Counted from the first letter of the stretch, positions 45,134 through 54,519 are shown. The stretch: 64,000 bases of DNA from Hymenobacter armeniacus (GCF_014699055.1 NZ_JACXAC010000007.1:113266-177265); one strand, 5' to 3'. The notes: generated from the sequence alone by a model not told the origin. Numbers and translations are program-made.

Positions 45134-47014
45134 TTAAAATTCGTGCAGGCGCTGCGCGATGTTCCAGCGCAGGGCCAGCGAGGCGTAGGTTTCGTTGCCG
45201 TTGAAAGCGGGCGTGAACGAATACGTTTGGCGCCGGGCAATGAGCTTGGCGTCGAGGAACAGGTTGAGGCGGGGCTGGTAGGTGGCCGTAAAATCGGCGT
45301 GCAGCAGGCGGCTTTTGTTGCCCTGAGCGGTTTTGTTGCCGTATTCGCTCACGCGGGTGTTGTAGGATTTGAGCACATTGCCGCCGTAGTTGTCGCCCTT
45401 CACGTCGCCAATGGATACATCCAATCCCTGCTCCGAGTAGAAGGCTTTGCCCACCAGCATGAGGCGGGGCAGCGGCTGGTAGCTGAGCACGCCCAGAATC
45501 TCGGCCAGGTTGGCGCCCATGGGGTGGGCGAGGGGCTGCTGGTAGTGCTGGTAGTTGGTATAAATGTCCTCGTGCTGGTAGGTGTAGGGCCGCACGTAGT
45601 TGAATTCCACCTGCAGGTCGAGGTTGCGCAGGCCGGCCACGTCGATGTACTTGCCGCCCAGCTGGAAAGCCTGCTTGTTGCCCCACCAGCCATTGCCGGC
45701 GCGCACTTCGCTGATTTTGAACTCATCGAGCACCAGCTGGCCGTAGAGTTGGGCCGTGTGCGCAATGTTCCATTTGAAATCCAGGCCCAGAATGGCGTTA
45801 TCGGCCGAGCCCACCTGCTGCTCCACCGCGCGGTAGAAGATAACCGGGTTCAGGTACTGCAGCTCAAAGCCCTTGCGCTGGCGCACAATTCGGCCGTTCA
45901 CGATGGTGCTGTCCACGCCGCGCCCACCCAGGATGGTGCTCTCAAACACCCCAATGTTGAAGTTCGGCGTCACGTCGAAGCTGAGGTGGTGCAGCGCCAT
46001 GTACTTTTTGGGGTACACTTGGTCGTCCTGCTCTTTCTGGGCCGTGAGTTCGGCAAACAGGTTCTGGTAGTTGAATTTCCAAACCCGCGTGTTGATTTTC
46101 AAGAAGAAATACGGCGTGCTGTAGTCCGAGAGAATGAGCGAGCGGTAGCCGTTGCCGATGAAGTTGCGGTCGTGGGCCAGCTGCAGGTTGATGTGCTTGC
46201 CGGCTGCGTAGGTGATGCCGCCGCGCGCCGTGAAGAAGTCGTATTGGTCGGGCTTGTTCTTATAATACTTCCAGAAGCCCTCGTGCGGCACGATGTTGTC
46301 GCGCTGAATGCGCGTCAGCACGTAGCCCGGCACGGCCTCCTGGTTGTCGGCCAGAAAAGTGTAGAAGCCCAGCTTCTGGTCGATGGTGCCTTCCAGTTGC
46401 ACGCCGCGGGTGTTCACGTAACGCAGGCCGCTCAGCTGGCTATCCTTGCCGGCTTCGAGCAGCAGCACCGGGTTCACGCGCAGCGTAAAATCTTCGGTCT
46501 CGACGTGGTAGAGGTCGGTTTGATTGCGGTAGAAGTAGGTGAGGAACGGCTGCGGGCTTTGGTTGCTGGCCGCGCCGCGGGCGCTGTTGGCCCAGTTGTC
46601 TTTCAGCAGGTATTGGGCGTTGAAGCGGTCGGCGCGCGAGAGGCTGCCGCCCGAGCGCGTGACGCTGTCGCCGGACAGCAGGCGCTCGCCCAACCGGGCC
46701 ACCGCGGCGCGCGTGTAGGGCCGCACGCTGGTGTGCGGGTCGTTCAGCGAGTCGGGCCCGAACTTGATGGCGTACCGGTCAATCAGCCGGTAGGTGTTCA
46801 CGTCCAGGGGCACGTAGTTGGCGCCTTGGGTGGTTTTGCTGGGCTTTGCCGGCGGGGCATCGGTGGGCGGCACGGGCTGGTCGAACACCATCCACGGCGA
46901 TTTGGCTTCCGGGGTGGAGGCGGGCGCCGGCGCCGGAGGAGTGGGGTCGGTTTGGGCCGCCACGGGGCCCGCCAATAGCGCCAATCCGGCGCACAGCAGC
47001 AGAGATTTATGCAT
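45134..47014 (-). CDS. RemB/Wzi-like outer-membrane beta-barrel protein
   Basis: Outer-membrane protein of 626 residues with a signal peptide (ending PVAAQ) and a Pro/Ala-rich stretch to about residue 60. The barrel includes LQLAHDRNFIGNGYRSLILS and FLKINTRVWKFNYQNLF, features I associate with flavobacterial RemB, a gliding-associated protein, and with Wzi-type capsule assembly barrels. ATG 47014 gives the signal sequence. The gene is 6 nt upstream of the ABC exporter, so they are likely co-transcribed. CAAACCTA at 47085-47092 (TAGGTTTG on its strand) may be its -7 box. Confidence 0.78.
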   Translation of the reverse strand: MHKSLLLCAGLALLAGPVAAQTDPTPPAPAPASTPEAKSPWMVFDQPVPPTDAPPAKPSKTTQGANYVPLDVNTYRLIDRYAIKFGPDSLNDPHTSVRPYTRAAVARLGERLLSGDSVTRSGGSLSRADRFNAQYLLKDNWANSARGAASNQSPQPFLTYFYRNQTDLYHVETEDFTLRVNPVLLLEAGKDSQLSGLRYVNTRGVQLEGTIDQKLGFYTFLADNQEAVPGYVLTRIQRDNIVPHEGFWKYYKNKPDQYDFFTARGGITYAAGKHINLQLAHDRNFIGNGYRSLILSDYSTPYFFLKINTRVWKFNYQNLFAELTAQKEQDDQVYPKKYMALHHLSFDVTPNFNIGVFESTILGGRGVDSTIVNGRIVRQRKGFELQYLNPVIFYRAVEQQVGSADNAILGLDFKWNIAHTAQLYGQLVLDEFKISEVRAGNGWWGNKQAFQLGGKYIDVAGLRNLDLQVEFNYVRPYTYQHEDIYTNYQHYQQPLAHPMGANLAEILGVLSYQPLPRLMLVGKAFYSEQGLDVSIGDVKGDNYGGNVLKSYNTRVSEYGNKTAQGNKSRLLHADFTATYQPRLNLFLDAKLIARRQTYSFTPAFNGNETYASLALRWNIAQRLHEF

Positions 47015-47272
47015 AAATAGAGATAGGACGCCTGATAAGCGGAACGGCGGGGCCATACACTGGCCACGGGCGGTAATTTCTTAACAAACCTACGCAGCAA
47101 GGCGTTGGCAAGGGCGAAGGGCCCCGTGCGGCAGCCCGGTTCGCGCCACCCAACCCGTGCCCGGACGTAAGACGAATTAGACGGCGGTTTCTTGTCCGCC
47201 GCCGCTTTTTGTGCCAACTTCGGGGCCCAGCCGGGCTCTGTCTCCCAGCGTCATCCCCCAATTCTTCTTCGC

Positions 47273-47989
47273 ATGGCCACATCCCCGCTTTCCACTTCCG
47301 CCAGCCCCGCCGACCCCCAGGGCACCGCCGCCGCCGAGGCGCAGGCCAACATCCACGTGGTGTGCGCCGAGCCCAGCATCGCCAACCACTTCCTGGCCGA
47401 GCTGCGCGACAAAGAGGTGCAGAAAGACAGCCTGCGCTTCCGCCGCAACCTGCAGCGGCTGGGCGAAATCATTGCCTACCGCATCAGCGCCCACCTCAGC
47501 TACACCGAGCAGACTATCCAAACACCCCTGGCCGAAACCCGCGGCAAACTCCTGCACGATTTTCCCATCCTGGCCACCGTGCTGCGCGCCGGCCTGCCGT
47601 TTCACCAGGGCTTTCTGAATTATTTCGACCAGTCGCCCAGCGCCTTCGTGGCCGCCTACCGTATCGAAGGCACAGCCCAGGTGCAGGTGCAGGTCGACTA
47701 CCTCTCGGCCCCCAGCCTCGACGAGCGGGTGCTCATCCTGGCCGACCCCATGCTGGCCACCGGCAAAAGCCTCGTGCAAACGTACCGGGCCATGCTGCGC
47801 TTCGGCACGCCGCGCCAGGTGCACATCGCGGCCGTCATTGCCTCGCCCCAGGGCCTGGCTTACGTGGCCCGCGAAATCCCCGAAGCCAACCTCTGGGTGG
47901 CCGCCATCGACGAAGGCTTGAACGAGCAGGCCTACATCGTGCCCGGCCTCGGCGACGCCGGCGACCTGAGCTACGGCAGCAAGCTGTAG
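47273..47989 (+). CDS. upp: Uracil phosphoribosyltransferase
   Basis: Cytoplasmic pyrimidine salvage enzyme of 238 residues converting uracil and PRPP to UMP. Seen: LATVLRAGLPFHQGF, the PRPP-binding loop LILADPMLATGKSL (the family DPMLATG), and the C-terminal GLGDAGDLSYG uracil-binding segment. ATG 47273 is chosen; about 25 extra N-terminal residues (Ser/Ala/Pro-rich) precede the core. Divergent from the RemB-like gene; the 47015-47272 gap holds their promoters and nothing else seen. Confidence 0.92.
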   Translation: MATSPLSTSASPADPQGTAAAEAQANIHVVCAEPSIANHFLAELRDKEVQKDSLRFRRNLQRLGEIIAYRISAHLSYTEQTIQTPLAETRGKLLHDFPILATVLRAGLPFHQGFLNYFDQSPSAFVAAYRIEGTAQVQVQVDYLSAPSLDERVLILADPMLATGKSLVQTYRAMLRFGTPRQVHIAAVIASPQGLAYVAREIPEANLWVAAIDEGLNEQAYIVPGLGDAGDLSYGSKL

Positions 47990-48140
47990 CGGCGGCCGCG
48001 GTTCAAAATCCTTTCCACGCTTTTGAACCCTGGCTCTTCGAAATGGGTATCTTTGCCACGCGCCCACCCCGCGTTTGTTGCCCCTTCCACCGCCTGCCTT
48101 TCGTCATCCCGTGCTTCATCCCGCCGTTAAATGCGCGTCC

Positions 48141-48563
48141 GTGTTCTTGTTGAGCACGGTGAAGTTTTTGGGCGGCCCGTTGGCCGGCACTTCCATGGGG
48201 CTGCACTTCTGGCCCACGCTGGCCCTCACCGTGGCCGGCATGATGACCAGCGTCTTCATCTTCTCCGGCGTGGGCCGCGCCTGGATGCAGCACCGGCAGA
48301 AGCAGCGACGCCTGCGCCGCGAGCCCATTTTCACCAAACGCTCGCGCAACATCATCAAGGTTTTCCGCAAGTTTGGCATGGGCGGCATTGCCTTCCTCAC
48401 GCCCATTTTGCTGTCGCCCATTGGCGGCACGGTCATCGCCACGCTGCTGGGCGTGCCGCGGCAGCGCATCCTGCTGCACATGTTCCTAAGCGCGGTGTTC
48501 TGGGGCTCGGCCCTCACCTTCGCCAGCATGCACTTCGGGCACTTGTTCCACCACGGCAGGTAG
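48141..48563 (+). CDS. Small membrane protein of unknown function
   Basis: About 140 residues if translation begins at GTG 48141, which places the first hydrophobic helix (VFLLSTVKFLGG) at the N-terminus; the start is uncertain. Three to four hydrophobic segments are seen, with a basic cytoplasmic loop between the second and third (MQHRQKQRRLRREPIFTKRSR) and the segment GIAFLTPILLSPIGGTVIATLLGV, reminiscent of small SNARE-associated/DedA-like proteins but not diagnostic. Confidence 0.6.
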   Translation: MFLLSTVKFLGGPLAGTSMGLHFWPTLALTVAGMMTSVFIFSGVGRAWMQHRQKQRRLRREPIFTKRSRNIIKVFRKFGMGGIAFLTPILLSPIGGTVIATLLGVPRQRILLHMFLSAVFWGSALTFASMHFGHLFHHGR

Positions 48564-48615
48564 CTGGCTGCTTCCAAGGCAGTATCTTGGCCAGATACTA
48601 CCTAATGGTACTCTT

Positions 48616-49467
48616 ATGAAATGCATCTTTCTACGTGCATTGTTGGCAACGCTTGCGCTGGTTCTTGCCACAGAAGCTTACGCCCAGACGGCTTTGAAAT
48701 TTGATAAACGGTTTGTGGAGTGTGAAGACAAGTGGGTTGCGCTTCGCGGCAAGCCCGGGGAGTCCTACTCCTACGGCTTTGTTTATCTGGACTCGCAGGC
48801 GGGTTTCACCATGCAGGCAGTTGGCAGCTTTACCATTGATGCACAGGGGAAATACAAACCTTCTCCTTTGGAACATAATGTAAAGGTCCGTCTCCAGCCA
48901 AGCCAGGTTCAAGTAGCGCTTATTTCGCCGGATAAGCTACGCGAACTCAGCGTTGAATCCGTGCCTGATTGGCTCAAATTTTATAAGACCGACACCACTT
49001 CGGCTGCGCATTATTACCGGTGGGGCTTCACTTATAATGTCTGGGATTATCCGACTGGGGCAGTTAAGTTTTTAGAAAAGGGATATCAGGTTGACCCTAC
49101 ATATAAGAACCTTGGTCTAGAGCTCGGTTATACGTACAATGCTATTAATCAGTACGAAAAGGCGGTTACGGTATTGCGCGCTGCGCAGAATTACTCTGAT
49201 GATAAATGCTACTTCTATAAAGAATTAGCTTATGCGCAAATGCACACCAACCAGTTAGCTAATGCGGCTAAAACTGCGAAAGAAGGCATTTCAAAATGCG
49301 GTGATAAAGCCTTGCAAAGCGAAATGGCCTATAACGTCGCTTACCAGTATTACCTCTTGAAAGACAGAGCGAATTTCGAAGCGTGGGCTAGAGAAACTGA
49401 GAAGTGGGCCGTCAAAGACGATGTGTTTATGGTAAACCTCGGCAGAATGAGGCGAAATGAGATTTGA
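48616..49467 (+). CDS. Exported protein with TPR-like C-terminal half, AT-rich
   Basis: Protein of 283 residues: a signal peptide (ending AYAQ), a beta-rich N-terminal half to about 130, then TPR-like helical repeats (FTYNVWDYPTGAVKFLEKGYQVDP, TYNAINQYEKAVTVLRAAQ, YAQMHTNQLANAAKTAKEGI). Its codon use is visibly AT-richer than its neighbours (many TTA, AAA, GAA, TAT codons), which suggests recent acquisition. No function is assigned. A bidirectional terminator follows. Confidence 0.75.
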   Translation: MKCIFLRALLATLALVLATEAYAQTALKFDKRFVECEDKWVALRGKPGESYSYGFVYLDSQAGFTMQAVGSFTIDAQGKYKPSPLEHNVKVRLQPSQVQVALISPDKLRELSVESVPDWLKFYKTDTTSAAHYYRWGFTYNVWDYPTGAVKFLEKGYQVDPTYKNLGLELGYTYNAINQYEKAVTVLRAAQNYSDDKCYFYKELAYAQMHTNQLANAAKTAKEGISKCGDKALQSEMAYNVAYQYYLLKDRANFEAWARETEKWAVKDDVFMVNLGRMRRNEI

Positions 49468-49477
49468 CTTATCATTC

Positions 49478-49515
49478 AAAAAAAAGGCCTCTGAATTTAG
49501 CAGGGGCCTTTTTTG
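49478..49515. terminator. Bidirectional terminator
   Basis: A8, then GGCC and CTG arms with their complements around AATTTA, then T6. It ends both the TPR gene (+) and the DEAD-box helicase gene (-). Confidence 0.9.
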
Positions 49516-49527
49516 ACGTTCTAAGCT

Positions 49528-50937
49528 TTAACGCCCGCGCCGCTTCAGCGCCTTCACGCCGGGGTTCGAGCCGCCTTTCTTGCCCACAAAGGCCTTGGCG
49601 CCCTTGCGGCTCTTTTTCTGGCCTTCCACGAAGGGCTTGCCCGTGCGCTTGTCGATGGTCACGCCGGGTTTAATCCATTCTTTGCGCTCGTGGAAAGCGC
49701 CCTTGAATTCGGGGTCCAGCTTTTTGCGGCGGTCGTCGAGTTCGCGGCCCATCTTCTGCTTTTCCTCAAAAGGCGTTTCCTCCACCTTCACTTCCTCGGG
49801 CAGGGGCAGTAGCTCAATCTGCTGGTTGATGAGCTGCTCGATTTCGCCAATGTGCACCATTTCGGCCTCGTTGGCGAAGGTGATGGCCGCCCCGATGTGC
49901 TGCGCCCGGCCCGTGCGCCCGATGCGGTGCACGTAGTCGTCGTGCACGATGGGCACGTCGAAGTTGATGACGTGCGTCACCTGCGGCACGTCGATGCCGC
50001 GCGCGGCCACGTCGGTGGCCACCATGTAGCGCACCTCGCCGGCCCGAAACGCGTCCATGCTGTTGATGCGGGCGTTCTGGCCTTTGTTGCCGTGAATCAC
50101 GCGCACCTCGCCGGCCGGCGCCTTGCGCTCCAGGAAGTGGGCCACTTGGTCGGCGTGCTCCTTGGTGCGCGTGAAAAGCAGCACCCGCGTCATGGTTTCG
50201 GCGTCGCGGTGCAGCAGGTAGTGCAACAGGTTGATTTTGGTGAGCAGGTTGGGCGCCTCATACAGCACCTGGCTCACCGTGGAGGCCGTTTTGGCCGGCG
50301 GGCTCACCTCCACCCGCACCGGAAACTCCAGGAATTCCTCGCTTAGCGTGGTCACGCGCTCCGGCATGGTGGCCGAGAACAGCGCGTTTTGTCGCTTGCG
50401 CGGAATAATTTCCAGAATGCGCCGAATCTGGGGCATGAAGCCCATGTCCATCATCTTGTCGGCCTCGTCCATCACGAAGGTTTTTAGGTCGGTGAGCCGC
50501 ACGGCGCCCTTCAGGTAGATTTCCAGCAGCCGGCCCGGCGTGGCCACCAGCACATCGAGGCCCTGGGCAATGGTTTCAATCTGCGTTTTAGGCCCCAAGC
50601 CGCCGTAAATGGCGAAAATGCGCAAGTCGGTATTCACCGCCAGCGCCTTCAGGTGGGTCTCAATCTGCATGGCCAGCTCGCGCGTGGGCGCCAGCACCAG
50701 CGCCCGCGGGTTCGTGCCCTGGGCGTATTTCACCTTCATCAGTAGCGGCAGGCCGAAGGCGGCCGTTTTGCCGGTGCCGGTTTGGGCAATGCCCAGCACG
50801 TCGTGCCCCGCCAGCAGCAGCGGAATGGTTTGCTGCTGCACCGGCGTGGGCTCGGTGAAGCCAGCGTCGGCCACGGCCGAGAGCAATTGTTTGTTGAGCT
50901 TGAAATCGTTGAACGACGGGGCAGTGTTGGGTTCCAT
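49528..50937 (-). CDS. DEAD-box RNA helicase (RhlE type)
   Basis: Cytoplasmic ATP-dependent RNA helicase of 469 residues. All motifs are visible: Q motif (FTEPTPVQQQTIP), AQTGTGKTAAF, PTRELAMQ, TPGRL, DEADKMMDMGF (DEAD), SATMP, VATDVAARGIDVPQV and HRIGRTGRA. A basic Lys/Arg/Gly tail (about 410-469) may bind RNA. I chose ATG 50937 (MEPNTAPSF); the open frame continues upstream through a palindromic repeat and across the tRNA-His antisense, which is not coding. Confidence 0.93.
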   Translation of the reverse strand: MEPNTAPSFNDFKLNKQLLSAVADAGFTEPTPVQQQTIPLLLAGHDVLGIAQTGTGKTAAFGLPLLMKVKYAQGTNPRALVLAPTRELAMQIETHLKALAVNTDLRIFAIYGGLGPKTQIETIAQGLDVLVATPGRLLEIYLKGAVRLTDLKTFVMDEADKMMDMGFMPQIRRILEIIPRKRQNALFSATMPERVTTLSEEFLEFPVRVEVSPPAKTASTVSQVLYEAPNLLTKINLLHYLLHRDAETMTRVLLFTRTKEHADQVAHFLERKAPAGEVRVIHGNKGQNARINSMDAFRAGEVRYMVATDVAARGIDVPQVTHVINFDVPIVHDDYVHRIGRTGRAQHIGAAITFANEAEMVHIGEIEQLINQQIELLPLPEEVKVEETPFEEKQKMGRELDDRRKKLDPEFKGAFHERKEWIKPGVTIDKRTGKPFVEGQKKSRKGAKAFVGKKGGSNPGVKALKRRGR

Positions 50938-50986
50938 TCCGCAAAGGTCAGGCTTTTGTGGCGCGTTTTCCTTCGGCATCAGAAAA

Positions 50987-51089
50987 GAACGTCCTGCGGC
51001 GCGCAGCCGAAGCCTCTCCACCGCCTCATTGCAGCGGTCTTGATTACTACTGCGGTAGAGAGGCTTCGACTGCGCGCCGCACGATGTTC
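50987..51089. repeat. Palindromic element, GCGCGCAGCCGAAGC family, copy 4
   Basis: Arms 50987-51021 and 51055-51089 are complementary with a few mismatches, and share GCAG(C/T)CGAAGC with the copies at 18120 and 29015. It lies upstream of the helicase gene and before the tRNA promoter. Confidence 0.85.
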
Positions 51090-51124
51090 CTGAACGAAGA
51101 GCAAACGCATCAGCAGAACTTTTT

Positions 51125-51155
51125 TTGTCGATTCCCGCTTCTTTTTCTATCTTTG
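51125..51155 (+). promoter_or_regulatory. Promoter of tRNA-His
   Basis: TTG (51125-51127), a 20-nt spacer, then TATCTTTG (51148-51155), matching the Bacteroidota housekeeping promoter consensus TTG/TANNTTTG. The tRNA begins 20 nt downstream. Confidence 0.85.
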
Positions 51156-51174
51156 CCCCACCAAAACAAACACG

Positions 51175-51248
<74 letters not shown>

Positions 51249-51259
51249 CTCCAAAAACG

Positions 51260-51291
51260 AGTCCCCGGAGAATTATCCGGGGACTTTTTTG
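51260..51291 (+). terminator. Terminator of tRNA-His
   Basis: A perfect 10-bp stem AGTCCCCGGA/TCCGGGGACT around GAATTA, followed by T6, 12 nt after the tRNA. Confidence 0.92.
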
Positions 51292-51360
51292 TTGCTTGTT
51301 TTAACACCGTTTTAATGCGGAGCTAATTTCGACCGTTTTTACTCACCACACTTTTCATCC

Positions 51361-52302
51361 ATGAGTCTTCTCGTCATCGGCAGCGTTGCGTTCGACGCCA
51401 TCGAAACGCCTTTCGGCAAAACCGATAAAATCATCGGCGGCGCCGCTACGTACATCAGCCTGTCGGCTTCCTATTCGCTGAAAGCGGTGAAGCTGGTGGC
51501 CGTGGTGGGCGACGACTTTCCGCAGTCCGACATCCTGCTGCTGGAAGAGCACGGCGTCGACACCGAAGGCCTGCAGGTAAAGCAGGGCGAGAAGTCGTTC
51601 TTCTGGTCGGGCAAGTACTCCAAGGACCTGAACTCGCGCGAAACGCTCGTGACCGAGCTCAACGTGCTGGCCGATTTCGACCCCATCATCCCGGATTCTT
51701 ACCAGGACTGCAAGTACCTCATGCTGGGCAACCTGGCCCCGCAGGTGCAGCGCCTCGTCATTCAGCGCCTCGTGAACCGGCCCAAGCTAATTGTGATGGA
51801 CACGATGAACTTTTGGATGGACATTGCCCTCGAAGAGCTCATCGCCACCATCGAAATGGTGGACGTGCTCAGCATCAACGACGAAGAAGCCCGTCAGCTT
51901 TCCGGCGAGTACTCGCTGGTGAAGGCCGCCAAGAAAATCCTGGCCATGGGCCCCAAGTTCCTCATCATCAAGAAGGGCGAGCACGGCGCGCTGCTCTTCC
52001 ACAAAAATAAGGTGTTCTACGCGCCGGCCCTGCCGCTGGAAGAAGTATTCGACCCCACCGGCGCCGGCGACACGTTTGCGGGCGGCTTCATCGGCCACCT
52101 GGCCGCCACCGACGACATCAGCTTCGAAAACATGAAGCGCGCCGTGATTCACGGTTCGGCCATGGCCTCGTTCTGCGTCGAGAAGTTTGGCTCGGAGCGT
52201 CTGCTCAACCTCACCGACGAGGAGGTGGAAGCCCGCGAAGCGCAGTTTGCCGAGCTGGTGAAGGTGGTGCCGGCCGCGGCCGCGGCCAACGTGCCGGCGT
52301 AG
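51361..52302 (+). CDS. PfkB-family carbohydrate/nucleoside kinase
   Basis: Cytoplasmic kinase of 313 residues. It begins SLLVIGSVAFDAIETPFG and has IIGGAATYISLSASY (substrate-binding Gly-Gly motif), IKKGEHGALLF and the catalytic DPTGAGDTFAGGF with its aspartate near residue 236. The closest layout I recall is the adenosine kinase/ribokinase-like group widespread in Bacteroidota. The substrate is not determinable here; no sugar pathway genes surround it. Confidence 0.88.
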   Translation: MSLLVIGSVAFDAIETPFGKTDKIIGGAATYISLSASYSLKAVKLVAVVGDDFPQSDILLLEEHGVDTEGLQVKQGEKSFFWSGKYSKDLNSRETLVTELNVLADFDPIIPDSYQDCKYLMLGNLAPQVQRLVIQRLVNRPKLIVMDTMNFWMDIALEELIATIEMVDVLSINDEEARQLSGEYSLVKAAKKILAMGPKFLIIKKGEHGALLFHKNKVFYAPALPLEEVFDPTGAGDTFAGGFIGHLAATDDISFENMKRAVIHGSAMASFCVEKFGSERLLNLTDEEVEAREAQFAELVKVVPAAAAANVPA

Positions 52303-52371
52303 GTTCTCGAAGGCAACTTTTTGGCGGCGGAGGGGTACAACTACTCATCTTCCACTCAACCACCTTCCGCC

Positions 52372-52614
52372 ATGGGACACGCCAAGAAAGACACCGACTT
52401 GCAGAATGAAAAAACGTCTGTGAACCCGGCCGCCAATACCAAGAAGAAAAGCACCCAGGTGCAAAGCCCGAACACGATGGACGTTTCCGCGCACGGCAAC
52501 ACCACCGACGGCAACAGCGCCGGCCACGGCGTCGACAACATCCGCAGCAACCCGCAGGGCAACCGCCCCATGTCGGTTGGCGGCGGCAAAGGCCCCGGCA
52601 AACAGGGCAATTAG
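52372..52614 (+). CDS. Small hydrophilic, probably disordered protein
   Basis: Protein of 80 residues starting at ATG 52372 (MGHAKKDTDLQNEK), very rich in Asn, Gly, Ser, Lys and Thr with no hydrophobic core. It ends in a Gly-rich tail (GGGKGPGKQGN). Its own terminator follows 18 nt after the stop, and codon use is normal for the genome, which supports a real gene. The composition recalls hydrophilin-like stress proteins, but that is only a compositional likeness. Confidence 0.6.
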   Translation: MGHAKKDTDLQNEKTSVNPAANTKKKSTQVQSPNTMDVSAHGNTTDGNSAGHGVDNIRSNPQGNRPMSVGGGKGPGKQGN

Positions 52615-52632
52615 CAGCTGCTGCATCTATAG

Positions 52633-52669
52633 AAAAGGCCCCGTCGGATTCGTCCGGCGGGGCCTTTTT
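52633..52669. terminator. Bidirectional terminator
   Basis: AAAAGGCCCCG arm with complement, inner CGGA-TTCG-TCCG stem-loop, then T5. It serves the small protein gene (+) and the M61 peptidase gene (-). Confidence 0.92.
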
Positions 52670-52683
52670 ATTAATCAATCATC

Positions 52684-54417
52684 CTAAAACTCCCACCCCA
52701 GCCACTGCTGATACCCGCGCCGCTGGGCGGCGTCGGCCGTGTCGAGCTTGTCGATGGCGTAGCGCTGGCCGAAGCTGACGCCGGGCGTGGCGGACAGCCG
52801 CACGGTCAGCAAGCGGTTTTGGCGAAATACGCTCACCTCAAACTCGGCCGCGCCGCTGCTGAGCAGTGACTGCAGGTTCATGTCGACGCGCCGGCCGTTG
52901 ATGGCCACTATCTCGTCGTCGACGGTCAGGGCCGCGGCGGCCGGCGAGCCGGGCCAGATGGCCGTGACTTCGGTGCGCTCGTTTTTTACCACGGTTCTAA
53001 ACCCAAAAAGACCTTCGGAGGCCGAGGCGTTTTCGCCCACCAGCAGCTGGCAGCCCACGGTGTGCAGCACCCGGTCGAGCGGTTCCTGCAGCGGCGCCGT
53101 GCCGTAGATGAATTTGTCGAAATACGCGTGCATGTCGCGCCCGGCCACTTCGTTCACAATGCGCACGTAGTCGTCCTCGGTGTAGCCGATGCCGGTCTTG
53201 CCGAATTCCTCGTACAGGCGCCGCATCACATCATCGAGGCTGCGCGCGTGGCCCGAGAGCTGACGCAGGGTCAAGTCCAGAATCAGCGCCGCCAGCGCGC
53301 CTTTGTGGTACACCGACACCTTGCGGTCGGGCACGCCGTTTTTGTAGCCGTCCAGCCACAGGTCCATGCTGGCGTCGGCCAGGGAGAGGTTTTCGCAGCC
53401 GGCGTCGTCGTAGTGCTTGCGCAGCACGGTGTTCAGCTCCTCAAAATACTGCGCCGGTGTGCGCACGTGGCTGCGGGCCAGCAGGTACTCGCCGTAGTAA
53501 GTGGTGATGCCTTCGGCAATGAAGCAGGTGCGGAAGTAATTCTCGCGGCTATAGTCGTAGGGCTGCATCTCGGCCGGCCGGATGCTCTTGATGTTCCAAG
53601 TATGAAACAATTCGTGGCAGCTCACGCCCAGCAGCTCCTTATATAGCCCCTCGCTCATGATGAGCTCCGCCGGCCCCAGCGTAATCACCGTGGAGTTGTT
53701 GTGCTCCACGCCGTGGTAGTGCTTGTAGGGCAGAAACTGGTTCAGGAAATGGTAGTCGGCCACCGGAAAACCCCCAAACAGCTCCAACTGCACCTCCGAA
53801 AACGCCTTGAAATCGTGTAGCAGCTGCGGCCAGTTCACGTCGGCCTCGCCCTGCACCCACACGTGGAAGGGCAGCCCGCCGGCCTCGTATTCCTGATGCA
53901 TGAGCGTGGCGCTGGCGATGAGCGGCGCGTCGGCCAGTTGGTCGAAGTTCTGCGCGCTCAGCACGTTTGGGCTGCTTTGGGGCAGTCCGCAGGCTATTTG
54001 CCAGCCTTCGGGAAGGGCCAGCGTCAACGCGCACTCTTCCTGCTGCCGCCCTTCGGCGTACATCAGCGCCTGCACCGGGTTCAGGTACAGCTGCGTCTCG
54101 TCGAGCCAGGAGCCGCCCGCGTCCATCTGGTGGGCGTAGAAGTTATAGCGCACCTGCACGGTGCGGCCGGCGGCGCTGGCCACCTCCCACCGGTCTTTGG
54201 TGAGCTTGCGGTAGGGGAGTGGCTGGTTGGTATTTGCGTCGAAAACCTCGACTTTCTGAATTTTCTGGGCGAAGTTTTGCAGCTCGTAGCGGCCGGGGCG
54301 CCAGGCGGGAAGCTGCAGCTCCAGTGGCGCGGTGGCCTCGGCAGCCACCTCCAGCGTGAGTTCAATCTGAAGGTAAAACGTGAGCGGGTTCTCGTAGGAA
54401 ACGCGGTAGTGAATCAT
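52684..54417 (-). CDS. M61 glycyl-aminopeptidase-like protease with PDZ domain
   Basis: Protein of 577 residues. An N-terminal beta-domain (about 1-170) leads to a gluzincin catalytic domain with HELFHTWN (HExxH, about residue 265) and the downstream ligand glutamate in AEGITTYYGEYL. A PDZ domain covers about 470-550 (FRTVVKNERTEVTAIWPGSPA, VDDEIVAINGRRVD). No signal peptide is seen. ATG 54417 is preferred over TTG 54423. Divergent from rpmH. Confidence 0.9.
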   Translation of the reverse strand: MIHYRVSYENPLTFYLQIELTLEVAAEATAPLELQLPAWRPGRYELQNFAQKIQKVEVFDANTNQPLPYRKLTKDRWEVASAAGRTVQVRYNFYAHQMDAGGSWLDETQLYLNPVQALMYAEGRQQEECALTLALPEGWQIACGLPQSSPNVLSAQNFDQLADAPLIASATLMHQEYEAGGLPFHVWVQGEADVNWPQLLHDFKAFSEVQLELFGGFPVADYHFLNQFLPYKHYHGVEHNNSTVITLGPAELIMSEGLYKELLGVSCHELFHTWNIKSIRPAEMQPYDYSRENYFRTCFIAEGITTYYGEYLLARSHVRTPAQYFEELNTVLRKHYDDAGCENLSLADASMDLWLDGYKNGVPDRKVSVYHKGALAALILDLTLRQLSGHARSLDDVMRRLYEEFGKTGIGYTEDDYVRIVNEVAGRDMHAYFDKFIYGTAPLQEPLDRVLHTVGCQLLVGENASASEGLFGFRTVVKNERTEVTAIWPGSPAAAALTVDDEIVAINGRRVDMNLQSLLSSGAAEFEVSVFRQNRLLTVRLSATPGVSFGQRYAIDKLDTADAAQRRGYQQWLGWEF

Positions 54418-54488
54418 CGCCAAAACGGGTTAAAACGGCCTAAAGCTACGGCTCGCTAACGTGCGTTGCGTAAAAGTGACTGAGGCCC

Positions 54489-54519
54489 TTGTCTTTTCCA
54501 GCCGAAGCCCGTACCTTTG
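54489..54519 (+). promoter_or_regulatory. Promoter of rpmH-rnpA
   Basis: TTG (54489-54491), a 20-nt spacer, then TACCTTTG (54512-54519), the Bacteroidota promoter consensus. It lies 40 nt before rpmH. Confidence 0.82.
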
